A stretch of 62,343 bases of DNA from the NCBI GenBank assembly GCA_017511715.1, contig JAFWJF010000004.1, positions 1 through 62,343 on the forward strand. Direction: 5' to 3'. This document shows positions 10,656 to 18,905 of this stretch, in pieces. The stretch comes from Alphaproteobacteria bacterium. GTDB lineage: Bacteria; Pseudomonadota; Alphaproteobacteria; Rs-D84. The notes beneath the pieces are model-generated. The model made no database searches and had not been told where the DNA came from. It saw only the letters and a list, made by a program, of their open reading frames with translations. The first letter of the stretch is position 1. Each line of letters starts with the position of its first letter. Made by a program: the position numbers and the translations under genes.

Positions 10656-10732
10656 GCCCGCCATAGATTTTTTACATCCTGGCGGGCGGCGAAAATTGCA
10701 TTTCTGCAATTATTTTGGAATCTTGTGATTCC
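10656..10732 (-). promoter_or_regulatory. rplL-rpoB spacer with three hairpins
   Basis: Three perfect stem-loops lie in tandem: 10656-10687 (GCCCGCCA/TGGCGGGC, 16-nt loop), 10694-10711 (AATTGCA/TGCAATT, TTTC loop) and 10717-10732 (GGAATC/GATTCC, TTGT loop). In other bacteria this spacer holds an attenuator and an RNase III site that lower rpoBC expression relative to ribosomal proteins; the same role is inferred here. Confidence 0.55.
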
Positions 10733-10746
10733 AATAAAAATAGAAA

Positions 10747-11115
10747 TTATTTCATTTCTACTTTTGCACCAGCTGCTTCAAGTGTCGCTTTCATTTTTTC
10801 AGCTTCATCTTTTGCAACTGCTTCTTTGACAGCCTTAGGTGCAGATTCAACCAAAGCTTTCGCTTCGCCTAAACCCAAACCTGTGATGTCTTTAACAGCT
10901 TTGATAACAGCCAATTTGTTTGCACCGGCTTCTGCCAAGATAACATCAAATTCTGTTTTTTCTTCAGCCGCAGCACCGGCAGCCGGACCAGCAGCAACTG
11001 CAACAGCAGCAGCAGCACTTACGCCCCATGTTTCTTCCAATGCTTTTGACAATTCAACTGCTTCTTGAACAGTCAATTTTGACAATTCTTCAACGATTTT
11101 TTGAATATCTGCCAT
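10747..11115 (-). CDS. rplL: 50S ribosomal protein L7/L12
   Basis: The stalk protein that binds translation factors, 122 aa. The N-terminal dimerisation helix ([20 protein letters not shown]) is followed by an Ala-rich hinge (residues about 35-50) and the C-terminal domain with [11 protein letters not shown]. Length and order are standard. An AGGAG-type site lies 5-7 nt upstream. It follows rplJ by 23 nt. Confidence 0.97.
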   Translation of the reverse strand: MADIQKIVEELSKLTVQEAVELSKALEETWGVSAAAAVAVAAGPAAGAAAEEKTEFDVILAEAGANKLAVIKAVKDITGLGLGEAKALVESAPKAVKEAVAKDEAEKMKATLEAAGAKVEMK

Positions 11116-11138
11116 TTTTTACTCCTTGTGAGTTTTTA

Positions 11139-11618
11139 TTAATTTTCTTTTTTTCCATATTCTGCTGAAACACGTGCTAAACGTGATGCCGGTTCTATCA
11201 AAATACGTGCGATAGTACCACGAATTTCCAGCAAGGATGGAAGCTTGGATAATTGCACAACGCCGTTCACATCCAGAAGTTCTGCATCCATTTTACCACC
11301 CAAAATTGTCAAATTTTGGTGTTCTTCGGCAAATTTTGCCAAAACTTTGGTAACAGCCAACGCATCTGTTGCAACTGCAACCGCTGTTGGACGTTTCATC
11401 AAATCAGATACAGCTTCGAAATTTGTGTCTTTCAACGCCAATTTCATCAAACGGTTTTTGACAACTTTGAATGTGGAAACCAAAGGACGCAATTCATTAC
11501 GCAAAGTTTCCATTTCTTTCACTGTCAAACCATGGTTTTCAATAACGAAAACACCGTCTGCTTCTTTCAAGGACGACTGCAACGCTGAAATCAAATCTGA
11601 TTTTTCTTCGCGTCTCAT
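11139..11618 (-). CDS. rplJ: 50S ribosomal protein L10
   Basis: L10 anchors the L7/L12 stalk to the ribosome. It is 159 aa, beginning MRREEKSDLISALQSSLKEA, with the family's central KNRLMKLAL segment that contacts 23S rRNA and a C-terminal helix for L7/L12 dimers. AAAAGGA lies upstream of the ATG. The 177-nt leader before it contains stem-loops suited to L10 autoregulation. Confidence 0.95.
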   Translation of the reverse strand: MRREEKSDLISALQSSLKEADGVFVIENHGLTVKEMETLRNELRPLVSTFKVVKNRLMKLALKDTNFEAVSDLMKRPTAVAVATDALAVTKVLAKFAEEHQNLTILGGKMDAELLDVNGVVQLSKLPSLLEIRGTIARILIEPASRLARVSAEYGKKEN

Positions 11619-11795
11619 CTTTATATATCCTTTTAAGCTTTTTTGTTAACTTTCCATCTGTGGTTTTCACCACGGGTGGGGCTTGGTTCCTGCCCCAAAG
11701 AATCTTTCTTTGTCTATGATGGGAATTAAGTGATTTTCTTCACACCATCAGTCTTGGACAGAAATCGCAGTTATGGTGGGTTGCCCCACCATAAA
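11619..11795 (-). promoter_or_regulatory. rplJ leader, candidate L10 autoregulatory region
   Basis: This 177-nt gap has no ORF. It holds hairpins GTGGTTTTCACCAC (11660-11673) and GGGG-N11-CCCC (11678-11696), and near the rplA stop a TGGTGGG/CCCACCA stem (about 11775-11793). L10-L7/L12 binding to a structured rplJ leader is established in many bacteria; a match to that specific motif was not tested. Confidence 0.5.
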
Positions 11796-12470
11796 TTATT
11801 TTACATCAACTTTCAGACCTGGGCCTTGAGTTGTTGCAACGCTGCAACCCAAAATGTATTGACCTTTTGCGGATGCAGGTTTAACTTTTTTCAATTGTTC
11901 GATTAACGCATTTGCATTTTCGACCAATTTAGATGTTTCAAAAGACATTTTACCAATACCAGCATGGATAATACCTTTCTTTTCAGCACGGTATTCAATT
12001 TGTCCTGCTTTTGCATTAGCAACTGCTTCTGCCACGTTGTTTGTGACCGTACCCAATTTTGGGTTTGGCATTAAGCCCTTTGGCCCCAAAACACGTGCAA
12101 CCTTTGACATCTTTGGCATCATGTCTGGTGTAGCAATAACACGATCAAAATCTAAAAAGCCATTTGCAACTTTTTCAATCAATTCTTCACCGCCGATAAC
12201 ATCAGCGCCTGCCTTTTTGGCTTCGTCTTGAGAATTGACAGTAAATACTGCAACGCGGACTTTTTTACCTGTGCCGTTTGGCAAAGATAACATACCACGA
12301 ATATTTTGATCTGCTTTTGTTACATCAATACCTAATCTGATTGCAATTTCTAAACTTTCATCAAATTTAGAAGAACAAAAACCACGCAATGTTTCAATTG
12401 CTTCATCCAAAGCGTACACTTTTTTAGCATCTAACGCGGCCCAAGCCTGTTTTCTTTTTGTAACTTTCAT
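11796..12470 (-). CDS. rplA: 50S ribosomal protein L1
   Basis: 224 aa, beginning MKVTKRKQAWAALDAKKVY, with the conserved segments GTGKKVRVAVF, MPKMSKVARVLGPKGLMPNP and GTVTNNVAEAV. L1 forms the mobile L1 stalk and commonly represses the L11 operon. It starts 3 nt after the rplK stop, indicating translational coupling. Confidence 0.97.
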   Translation of the reverse strand: MKVTKRKQAWAALDAKKVYALDEAIETLRGFCSSKFDESLEIAIRLGIDVTKADQNIRGMLSLPNGTGKKVRVAVFTVNSQDEAKKAGADVIGGEELIEKVANGFLDFDRVIATPDMMPKMSKVARVLGPKGLMPNPKLGTVTNNVAEAVANAKAGQIEYRAEKKGIIHAGIGKMSFETSKLVENANALIEQLKKVKPASAKGQYILGCSVATTQGPGLKVDVK

Positions 12471-12473
12471 GAC

Positions 12474-12905
12474 TTAGTCCTCCACCTTTACGCCCATAGA
12501 ACGGCATTGACCGGCAACGATGTTCATTGCAGATTCAATTGTAGAGCAATTCAAGTCAGGCATTTTGTTCTTTGCAATATCTTCAATTTGAGCCTTGGAA
12601 AGCGTACCGATAAATTCGCGTCCTGGTTTATGAGAACCAATTTTCGCCTTCAAAGCCTTCTTAATATAATATGACACAGGTGGCAATTTCATAATAAATT
12701 CGAAACTGCGGTCTGTATAAACAGTGATTATGCAAGGAATTGGCATTCCTGGTTCTTTATCTGCTGTTTTGTCATTAAATTGTTTACAGAATTCTGCGAT
12801 GTTAACACCCGCAGCACCCAATGCTGGCCCAATAGGAGGAGCCGGATTAGCTTGTTTCGCTGGTACAACCAGTTTAACAATACCTTTAAGTTCTTTTTTT
12901 GCCAT
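12474..12905 (-). CDS. rplK: 50S ribosomal protein L11
   Basis: 143 aa, full length. The N-terminal PPIGPALGAAGVNIAEFCK segment (thiostrepton/RelA-sensing region) and the C-terminal rRNA-binding domain ending GQCRSMGVKVED are intact. A GGAGTG site precedes the ATG. It is the first gene after nusG and heads the rplKAJL set. Confidence 0.97.
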   Translation of the reverse strand: MAKKELKGIVKLVVPAKQANPAPPIGPALGAAGVNIAEFCKQFNDKTADKEPGMPIPCIITVYTDRSFEFIMKLPPVSYYIKKALKAKIGSHKPGREFIGTLSKAQIEDIAKNKMPDLNCSTIESAMNIVAGQCRSMGVKVED

Positions 12906-12935
12906 TTTTGCACTCCATTTTTGTTTGTTAGTGTT

Positions 12936-12961
12936 GTGGTGCGATGTGGCGCATCTACCAC
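12936..12961 (-). promoter_or_regulatory. Hairpin in rplK leader, candidate L1-binding site
   Basis: GTGGT/ACCAC with an inner GATG/CATC stem lies in the 76-nt nusG-rplK spacer. L1 autorepression through the rplK leader is known in Escherichia coli; assignment here rests only on position and structure. Confidence 0.4.
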
Positions 12962-12981
12962 AGTTTTATTTAATCTTGCGA

Positions 12982-13527
12982 TTAAATTCTTTCGACTTGG
13001 GCAAATTCCAATTCTACACTGGTTTCGCGCCCAAATACCAATATCGTCACTGTCATTTTTTGTTTTACATTATCAACATTAGATGCAACACCATTAAAGT
13101 TTGCAAATGGTCCATCAATAACATGAACTTCTTGACCATCTTCATAGACAGTATCTTCTGTGACAACAGAACCTTCTTCGACCTGTTTCAACAAACGGCG
13201 CGCTTCTGCTTCACTGATAGGAATTGGTTTAGATTGATTTTTAACCTTTTGACCCAAAAACATGACAACGTTTGGCATCAACTTAACCAAAGAAAAGGTT
13301 TCATTGTTCATAACCATTTGAACAACAATGTAGCCAGGGAAAAACTTTTTTTCTGTTTTAACACGTTTACCTGCTTTGATTTCAGAAACTTCGCGGGTTG
13401 GCACCAATATTTCACCAAAATAAGCATTTAATTTACGTTTATCAATCTGTTCACGCAATTCACGTGCAACCTTATCTTCGCACGAAGTGTGAACGTTTAC
13501 GACAAACCACTGCATTTTTTCTTCCAT
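12982..13527 (-). CDS. nusG: Transcription termination/antitermination factor NusG
   Basis: 181 aa. The NGN domain (QWFVVNVHTSCEDKVA, then FFPGYIVVQM) and the C-terminal KOW motif (GQEVHVIDGPFANFNG) are both present. NusG couples RNA polymerase to Rho and ribosomes. Two ATGs four codons apart are usable: the first follows AAAGGGAT, the second follows GGAAG. It lies 16 nt after secE as in most proteobacteria. Confidence 0.96.
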   Translation of the reverse strand: MEEKMQWFVVNVHTSCEDKVARELREQIDKRKLNAYFGEILVPTREVSEIKAGKRVKTEKKFFPGYIVVQMVMNNETFSLVKLMPNVVMFLGQKVKNQSKPIPISEAEARRLLKQVEEGSVVTEDTVYEDGQEVHVIDGPFANFNGVASNVDNVKQKMTVTILVFGRETSVELEFAQVERI

Positions 13528-13543
13528 GATACATCCCTTTGTA

Positions 13544-13723
13544 TTAGAAAATCCAGTTCACCAAAGCATTCAAAATGCTGTCAACAACAAAAAAGAACAA
13601 TGCAGACAGCCCAGAAAACAGCAATATCATAAAAGTAGTACGAACAACTGTTTCGCGCGTTGGCCACACAATCTTGAACCATTCGCTGCGCACCGATTTG
13701 ATAAAATCTATTATTTTTTTCAT
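13544..13723 (-). CDS. secE: Preprotein translocase subunit SecE
   Basis: A 59-residue single-span SecE. The amphipathic segment IKSVRSEWFKIVWPTRETVV holds the conserved W-P-T/S-R motif and is followed by one transmembrane helix (FMILLFSGLSALFFFVVDSI). The in-frame GTG at 13735 would add four residues; ATG 13723 with GTGGA upstream is preferred. It sits between tRNA-Trp and nusG, the usual order. Confidence 0.95.
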   Translation of the reverse strand: MKKIIDFIKSVRSEWFKIVWPTRETVVRTTFMILLFSGLSALFFFVVDSILNALVNWIF

Positions 13724-13764
13724 GCGTTTTTCCACTTTTTATGTCGATTATCAGTATTTTTTTC

Positions 13765-13838
13765 TGGCAGGGGCTGAAGGAATCGAACCCTCATCCGCGG
13801 TTTTGGAGACCGATATTCTACCGTTGAACTAAGCCCCT
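13765..13838 (-). tRNA. tRNA-Trp (CCA)
   Basis: A full 74-nt cloverleaf can be drawn: acceptor AGGGGCT/AGCCCCT, T-arm with GGTTCGAATCC, anticodon loop CTCCAAA giving CCA, and an encoded 3' CCA. Its place just upstream of secE-nusG is typical of many bacteria. Confidence 0.97.
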
Positions 13839-14091
13839 CTGTCTTACTGTTTTTAAGCGATCATACCCATAACCACACCCCAGCATTTATGCCATTTTAT
13901 TCTGATAATCGGTTAGAGCATAGCACACCTATATTAAAAATCAAGCGGAAATATTATAAAGTTTTTCAATTTTTTACGCAAGCAAAAAAGTAAGATTTTA
14001 CATATGGCAAAAAATATCAACACGCATTATTTTTTACTTGCGCTGTACAAACAAAATTTTCTACAATCGATACAAATATGTAGGAGTCATT
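13839..14091. promoter_or_regulatory. Divergent spacer with candidate virB promoter and operator
   Basis: No gene is seen in these 253 nt. For the virB operon, TTGCGC (14038-14043) and TACAAT (14062-14067) are 18 nt apart. A 13-nt inverted repeat with one mismatch (13977-13989 and 14030-14042) overlaps the -35 box, as a repressor or activator site might. On the other strand ATCATA (13862-13867 region) may be the -10 box of tRNA-Trp. Confidence 0.4.
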
Positions 14092-14796
14092 GTGTCAAAA
14101 ACAGTTGAACCACCGGTTTTAATATCCAGAATACTGGCCTTTGTGCTGGCCTCTTCTGTTGTTGTGCTTGGGGCAATGGCGTTTGTTTTGATGAAGATGA
14201 TTCCATTGGAACGACCGGAAGTTTTCTTTTTATACACACCTACACGTTCTGCAAATGTTGTTATTGCACCACTGGTTTCAGACAGCAATAACAAGACGGC
14301 AATTAACCGATACAAAGAAGGTTTTGTACGCGAATATGTAATTGCACGCAATACACTATCCGCGGCACCGGGTATAACCCGCAAAAACTGGTCCAGAATT
14401 GCAAAACCATGGTCTTCGGATAAAGTTTTTAATAAAATGGCAGAAACATCCATTTACAAAGAATTTGTGCTTGATGATAAATTACCGAACGTTTCTTGCA
14501 CCGTGAATTTTTCAAGTCAAAATAACGACAAACCTGTCTTGAAAATGAACGACGATACATATAATGTGCAATTTACGTGGATTTGTAAAAATATTGGTGG
14601 ACAGACCACGCAAAAAAATTATAAGATACAAATAAGGATAGAATCAGATCTGGATGAAAAAGTTTCGGGAACACTGGAAAACCTTGAAAAACTTCGTGAT
14701 AATCCACTGGGGCTTCAGGTTGTTCAGTATACAAGTTTAGGTGGTGCAGAATTTGCCAGTGGCGACCCACTTAATTCAGATACGGCGTCTTGGTAA
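14092..14796 (+). CDS. virB8: VirB8-like inner-membrane T4SS protein
   Basis: About 234 aa. One transmembrane helix near the N-terminus (residues about 12-37) is followed by MIPLERPEVFFL, matching the VirB8 pattern after the helix, then a periplasmic NTF2-like domain with FVREYVIARNTL. GTG 14092 is chosen because AGGAG lies 5 nt upstream; no better ATG fits. VirB8 nucleates the type IV secretion channel between the inner-membrane complex and VirB9/VirB10. It is the first gene of a three-gene operon and ends 29 nt before virB9. A DotI/IcmL-type relative is a less likely alternative. Confidence 0.75.
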   Translation: MSKTVEPPVLISRILAFVLASSVVVLGAMAFVLMKMIPLERPEVFFLYTPTRSANVVIAPLVSDSNNKTAINRYKEGFVREYVIARNTLSAAPGITRKNWSRIAKPWSSDKVFNKMAETSIYKEFVLDDKLPNVSCTVNFSSQNNDKPVLKMNDDTYNVQFTWICKNIGGQTTQKNYKIQIRIESDLDEKVSGTLENLEKLRDNPLGLQVVQYTSLGGAEFASGDPLNSDTASW

Positions 14797-14825
14797 TAAT
14801 TTGACAAAGGTAAGGATTGGAAGAC

Positions 14826-16286
14826 ATGACTTTGATAAAAACATGTAAAATAAGTGTTTCTTTGTTGGCTGTTGTTTGTTGTGCGTTTCCTGCGATGGCT
14901 GATTTTCAGGCGGCGTGGGATAATCCTAATGCTAATATGGCCGTTGGTTCTACGAAACCGGGTTATGCCAATCTTACGTGGTCAACTGGCACAGTGTTGC
15001 CAATAAAAACACGTGCGGGTATGGCAACATTAGTGACGTTACCAAATGGCGAAAAAATTGCTGATGCGGTCGTCGGCAGCGATGGTTTGTTTGAGATACA
15101 GCCCGACAAAGGTGGCAATACAATGTATATTACACCAAAGCCAGGAAATAACGGAAACGACACAAATATGATTGTGACGGGACAATCTGGCAATACTTAT
15201 ATATTCTATCTGCGCGCGTATCCTATAAATTCCAGTGAAATTACTTATTCCCAGGTAGATGTATCGTTGGGCGGAAAATCAAATTTGATAACACAAAACA
15301 CCACAACAGCAGGCGGTGCTATGGGGTCTATATTTTCCAAAAACGCCCCACAAACGACAAACACTATTGGCGTTGATGGCGAAGATTATGGATGGATAAA
15401 AACGATGAAAATCGATCCATCAGAATTCCGCTTTGATTTAGATATATTTGTCCCAAATCCAGATGATTATGTTATTGCACCCGAACGCGTGTGGCGCGAC
15501 CGCATATTCACATACATTGATTTTGGGGACAAGGTTATTTCTATGACTCAACGCCCCGTAGTATCTTTATTAGTTGAAGGAGGCGAAAGCCCTGTGGGAT
15601 TCCGCACAGATGGGGAAGATGGTCGTCTTTTAATTGTTGAAGCGGTTGGCGACATGGTTCTTCGCAGTGGTCAAAGAATCGTTTGTATCAAAAAACGTGC
15701 GAAACCTTTCTTGATTGCGGATACTGCATCTGTTATGGCATTGGCAGAAGCAAATGTTGCGCAATCACTTGCCGCGAACCAATCGCTTAATGCGGTTGCA
15801 TATACAGATGAACAATTTGCAATCGACCAAAGCATTATGGATTACAGTGCAACACCAATATATGTATCAGACCAACCCAATATGCAACCAATTGGGAATG
15901 CGGGTATATCAATGATTCCAACAGCACGCACAACGGCGGGGTCTTATTTACCACAAACAAACATACCATTGATAACGAACAGTCAATCTGGTGTTGCGGT
16001 TGAATTGAAATCTGATCCATCGGTAAAAGCATTAAATGATTACTGGAACAGCCTTTTAGCCAAATTTAGCGGAGATGAAGGCGAAGGACTTTTAAGTCCG
16101 TATAAAAACAGTGTGTTCTTTGCGGTTGATGATCAGGGCGTTAGTGATTTGGGTGCAACGTCTGCATCAGCACAACTGTATCGTTTGCGCATTGGACCTC
16201 TTCCTGATATAGATACTGCACAAAAATTGTGCGATCAATTATTAAAGTTCAGTGGTGCAAGTTGTCATGTTGTAAGAATACAATAA
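14826..16286 (+). CDS. virB9: VirB9/CagX-like T4SS outer-membrane-complex protein with C-terminal SPOR-like domain
   Basis: 486 aa with a clear signal peptide (cleavage after AMA, residue about 23). The N-terminal CagX region holds TVLPIKTRAGMATLVTLPNG and YIFYLRAYP; the C-terminal VirB9 part (about residues 210-290) has PERVWRDRIFTYIDFGDKV and RSGQRIVCIKK. A linker rich in Gln/Asn/Ser follows. The last 45 residues (YRLRIGPLPDIDTAQKLCDQ, then GASCHVVRI) look like a SPOR domain, which binds denuded peptidoglycan. That addition is not part of ordinary VirB9 and makes the protein nearly twice the usual length. AGGA lies 9 nt before the ATG. Confidence 0.78.
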   Translation: MTLIKTCKISVSLLAVVCCAFPAMADFQAAWDNPNANMAVGSTKPGYANLTWSTGTVLPIKTRAGMATLVTLPNGEKIADAVVGSDGLFEIQPDKGGNTMYITPKPGNNGNDTNMIVTGQSGNTYIFYLRAYPINSSEITYSQVDVSLGGKSNLITQNTTTAGGAMGSIFSKNAPQTTNTIGVDGEDYGWIKTMKIDPSEFRFDLDIFVPNPDDYVIAPERVWRDRIFTYIDFGDKVISMTQRPVVSLLVEGGESPVGFRTDGEDGRLLIVEAVGDMVLRSGQRIVCIKKRAKPFLIADTASVMALAEANVAQSLAANQSLNAVAYTDEQFAIDQSIMDYSATPIYVSDQPNMQPIGNAGISMIPTARTTAGSYLPQTNIPLITNSQSGVAVELKSDPSVKALNDYWNSLLAKFSGDEGEGLLSPYKNSVFFAVDDQGVSDLGATSASAQLYRLRIGPLPDIDTAQKLCDQLLKFSGASCHVVRIQ

Positions 16287-16292
16287 AAAAAA

Positions 16293-18704
16293 ATGAAAAG
16301 TCTGAAACAACAGTTTATAGAATTAAAAGACAGTACGCCCAAACACGTACAATGGATATTGTTGGGCGCAGCATTTATTGTTGTTATCATTTTACTGTTT
16401 TTGTTATTGGGTCACAAACCAGACAACACACAAAACGAAGAAATAAACGAAAATATTTCTGTCACGCTTAACCCACAAGAAATTGATTTAACAAACACAG
16501 AAGTTAATTCTGCATCCAGTGCAAAAATTACATTGAATGCCAGTCTGCCCGTCATTGTTGAAGCCATCGATATTGATGCAGCAGACATAACTGAAACAGA
16601 TGATTGTGAAAGCGCAACCGATTCTTGCATGATACGCGTCATTTATAAACCGAATTCTGTACAATCTGTATCAGAAACAACATTGAGGGTAAGTTGGTAC
16701 ATTGAATCACAACCGGAAATTATAAAAACAGAAGAAGTTTTTGTTAAATATTCTTCGTGGAAAAAAGAAGAACCAAAACAAGTCGAACAACCTGTTGTCG
16801 AACAAAAAGAAATAATTGAAGAAAAAGAAGACGAACCTTTTGTTGAACAAGCCGTGGAAGAAATAAAAACCGTAGCAATTGAAAACCCATTCAAAGAAGA
16901 AACGCCCGTGTTTTCTTTGCCGTCTGAAAAATGTTCAGAATTTGCAATTCCAGGATATGACCCGTCTGGTCGTCAAATAGGCTGGATAAAACCTGAACAT
17001 GGCGCAAATTATTTTCACCCATTTTCTGACAAAAATTGTTCCAATCCCCCTACTGGGATATATGATATTGAAACCGGAATCATTACTTCTTTGACAGATG
17101 GCTCAAAAATCGGCACAGATTCAGACCATATTGGATACCGTAATGTTCGTTCGCGCAACCTGTCTGTTCCGAAACTGGGGACTCCTGGTTCGTTTGTAGA
17201 AGCATCCCAGAAAGGAACATTTGGCGAAAACGCGGTTTGGGTCCCAAGCGGACAAATTGAATCTAGCGGTTCTATGGGAAAACTTATCGGCAGTTGGGCT
17301 GATTTTGGTGATAAAAAATATGCCGCAGAAACGCTGATGGGTTCGGGTGCTCTGGGTGGCGAAGCCGTTACGTCTTCGCGACCTTATGACAGAACATTTA
17401 TACTGCGTCAATTTAAGCCAATTCCTGCAACCATAGTATCAGAAGTTCGTGCTGACCCCAGTGTTTATGGATGTTCCAAAACAGTGTCTGGCGCATGCGA
17501 TCCCGAGAAGAATCACAGTATCCCAGTTCGTGCGACTGTTGACAGAAATGTTTATTCAGACGATGGTCGTACAATAATACTGCCCACCGGAACATTGTTG
17601 ATGGGATATTTAGACGGTAATTTGCCCGGTCCATATCAGGCATTCGGACGTATGAATATTAAGTGGTACCAATTTATCCGCCCTGATGGTGTTGAATTCA
17701 ATTTTACAGACGGGCAAGACCCATATTCTGCCGATGCACAAGGGCGTATGGGCGTTCCCGGTCATGGCAGCACAGATTATGTTGAACAAATGGTTATGCC
17801 AATATTAACATCTCTGGTTCCTGCCGCTGTTAATATGATTGCCCCCATTGCAGATACAGTTATAAATCAAATAGATTTGGATAATAATACAGTTGTACAA
17901 TCTGGGACAATACGTTCATCAGAAATGGCAAAGCAAGAAATCATAAATACATGGAACAAAATTACAAACAAACTTATTGTAGATGCGATAGATAATACTG
18001 TTCCGCCGTTTTCTATTGCCGCTGGAACACGTATAAATGTATTTTCACCAGTTGACCTGATTGTCACATGCGGCACGGAAAATGGCACGGGCAAAAAATG
18101 TGCGTTTGCAACATATAGCGAAAATCCACGTCGTTCGTGGAACACCTTGAAAAATAAAGTAAGTGTTGATACAAAGGATCCTTCGTGGATTGGCCAGGTT
18201 CGTTCTTTTGATTTAATAAAATATTGCGATACAGACAAAAATGGCAAGATAACAATTAGCAATGATTGGCCAGAATCTGGATATGATTACAGAACAGTTT
18301 ACATGTATTGTGAATCACAAAATTATCAAGCGATAAACAATGCGAAACAAAACGCGTACAATGCAAATGTGAAAGCACAAGCGGCAGAAAAATATGGCAC
18401 AGTTCAATTTAATCAAACCACAGGAACGTACGATACGTCTGGTCAATCAGCGGAACAGAACAAAGCATATAATCAAGATGTTTTGGGGCTTAAGTATGAT
18501 GAAGCAGGAAATATCATAAATCCATGGTCAAAGCCCGCTAATACAACGGTTGAAACAGAAGAAATTTTAACCTGTGAAGACGGCAGCAACCCAGATAACA
18601 ATGGGTGCTGTGCGGGTGAAACATATACTGATATGGGCGAAGCAGGCTTTAATTGCTGTCCAGATACTGGTGGCGACTGTTTCCCACCCATAAAAGTCAA
18701 TTGA
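16293..18704 (+). CDS. virB10: VirB10/TrbI-like T4SS core protein with Cys-rich tail
   Basis: 803 aa, about twice the usual VirB10. A cytoplasmic start and one transmembrane helix (residues about 19-40) are followed by a Glu/Val/Gln-rich periplasmic stretch (about 165-205). The TrbI/VirB10 beta-barrel domain lies at about 360-620: RATVDRNVYSDDG, ILPTGTLLMGYLDG, WYQFIRPDGVEFNF and an amphipathic helical stretch. The C-terminal 45 residues are rich in Cys (CEDGS, GCC, CCPDTGGDC), resembling the fragment at 1-402. VirB10 links inner and outer membranes in the secretion channel. It begins 6 nt after virB9. Confidence 0.78.
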   Translation: MKSLKQQFIELKDSTPKHVQWILLGAAFIVVIILLFLLLGHKPDNTQNEEINENISVTLNPQEIDLTNTEVNSASSAKITLNASLPVIVEAIDIDAADITETDDCESATDSCMIRVIYKPNSVQSVSETTLRVSWYIESQPEIIKTEEVFVKYSSWKKEEPKQVEQPVVEQKEIIEEKEDEPFVEQAVEEIKTVAIENPFKEETPVFSLPSEKCSEFAIPGYDPSGRQIGWIKPEHGANYFHPFSDKNCSNPPTGIYDIETGIITSLTDGSKIGTDSDHIGYRNVRSRNLSVPKLGTPGSFVEASQKGTFGENAVWVPSGQIESSGSMGKLIGSWADFGDKKYAAETLMGSGALGGEAVTSSRPYDRTFILRQFKPIPATIVSEVRADPSVYGCSKTVSGACDPEKNHSIPVRATVDRNVYSDDGRTIILPTGTLLMGYLDGNLPGPYQAFGRMNIKWYQFIRPDGVEFNFTDGQDPYSADAQGRMGVPGHGSTDYVEQMVMPILTSLVPAAVNMIAPIADTVINQIDLDNNTVVQSGTIRSSEMAKQEIINTWNKITNKLIVDAIDNTVPPFSIAAGTRINVFSPVDLIVTCGTENGTGKKCAFATYSENPRRSWNTLKNKVSVDTKDPSWIGQVRSFDLIKYCDTDKNGKITISNDWPESGYDYRTVYMYCESQNYQAINNAKQNAYNANVKAQAAEKYGTVQFNQTTGTYDTSGQSAEQNKAYNQDVLGLKYDEAGNIINPWSKPANTTVETEEILTCEDGSNPDNNGCCAGETYTDMGEAGFNCCPDTGGDCFPPIKVN

Positions 18705-18729
18705 AAAAATCTGCGTTGCAGATTTTTTC
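18703..18729 (+). terminator. Terminator of the virB operon
   Basis: A 12-bp perfect stem (GAAAAAATCTGC / GCAGATTTTTTC) with a GTT loop overlaps the virB10 stop codon. Confidence 0.85.
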
Positions 18730-18785
18730 AATTTTACCGATTCGACTTTTGTTATCAAAACACCTTATGCGAATCGGTTTTTCGA

Positions 18786-18813
18786 TTCGTGTTTCTATTT
18801 ACGGTTGTATAAT
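18786..18813 (+). promoter_or_regulatory. Candidate promoter upstream of orphan gene pair
   Basis: A perfect TATAAT (18808-18813) is preceded 16 nt earlier by TTCGTG (18786-18791), a weak -35. Transcription from here would meet a terminator-like hairpin after about 50 nt. Confidence 0.45.
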
Positions 18814-18843
18814 TTTACACGGTTCGATTTTTTGTATACGTTT

Positions 18844-18873
18844 AAGTGCATTAGGAAATAATGCACTTTTTTT
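18844..18873 (+). terminator. Terminator-like hairpin before orphan gene
   Basis: A perfect 10-bp stem (AAGTGCATTA / TAATGCACTT) with a GGAAA loop and a T-run lies 33 nt before the next start codon and downstream of a TATAAT box. It could end a short RNA or act as an attenuator. Confidence 0.65.
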
Positions 18874-18905
18874 AATAACCAAATCAAACAAAGGAGAAAA
18901 AAACT

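Noticed and set aside
10715-11068. 117-aa Ala/Ser-rich plus-strand ORF
   Set aside because: Antisense to rplL; its Ala richness mirrors the rplL hinge codons.
12724-13431. 235-aa plus-strand ORF
   Set aside because: It lies antisense to rplK and nusG, both certain genes, and has a composition typical of a shadow frame.
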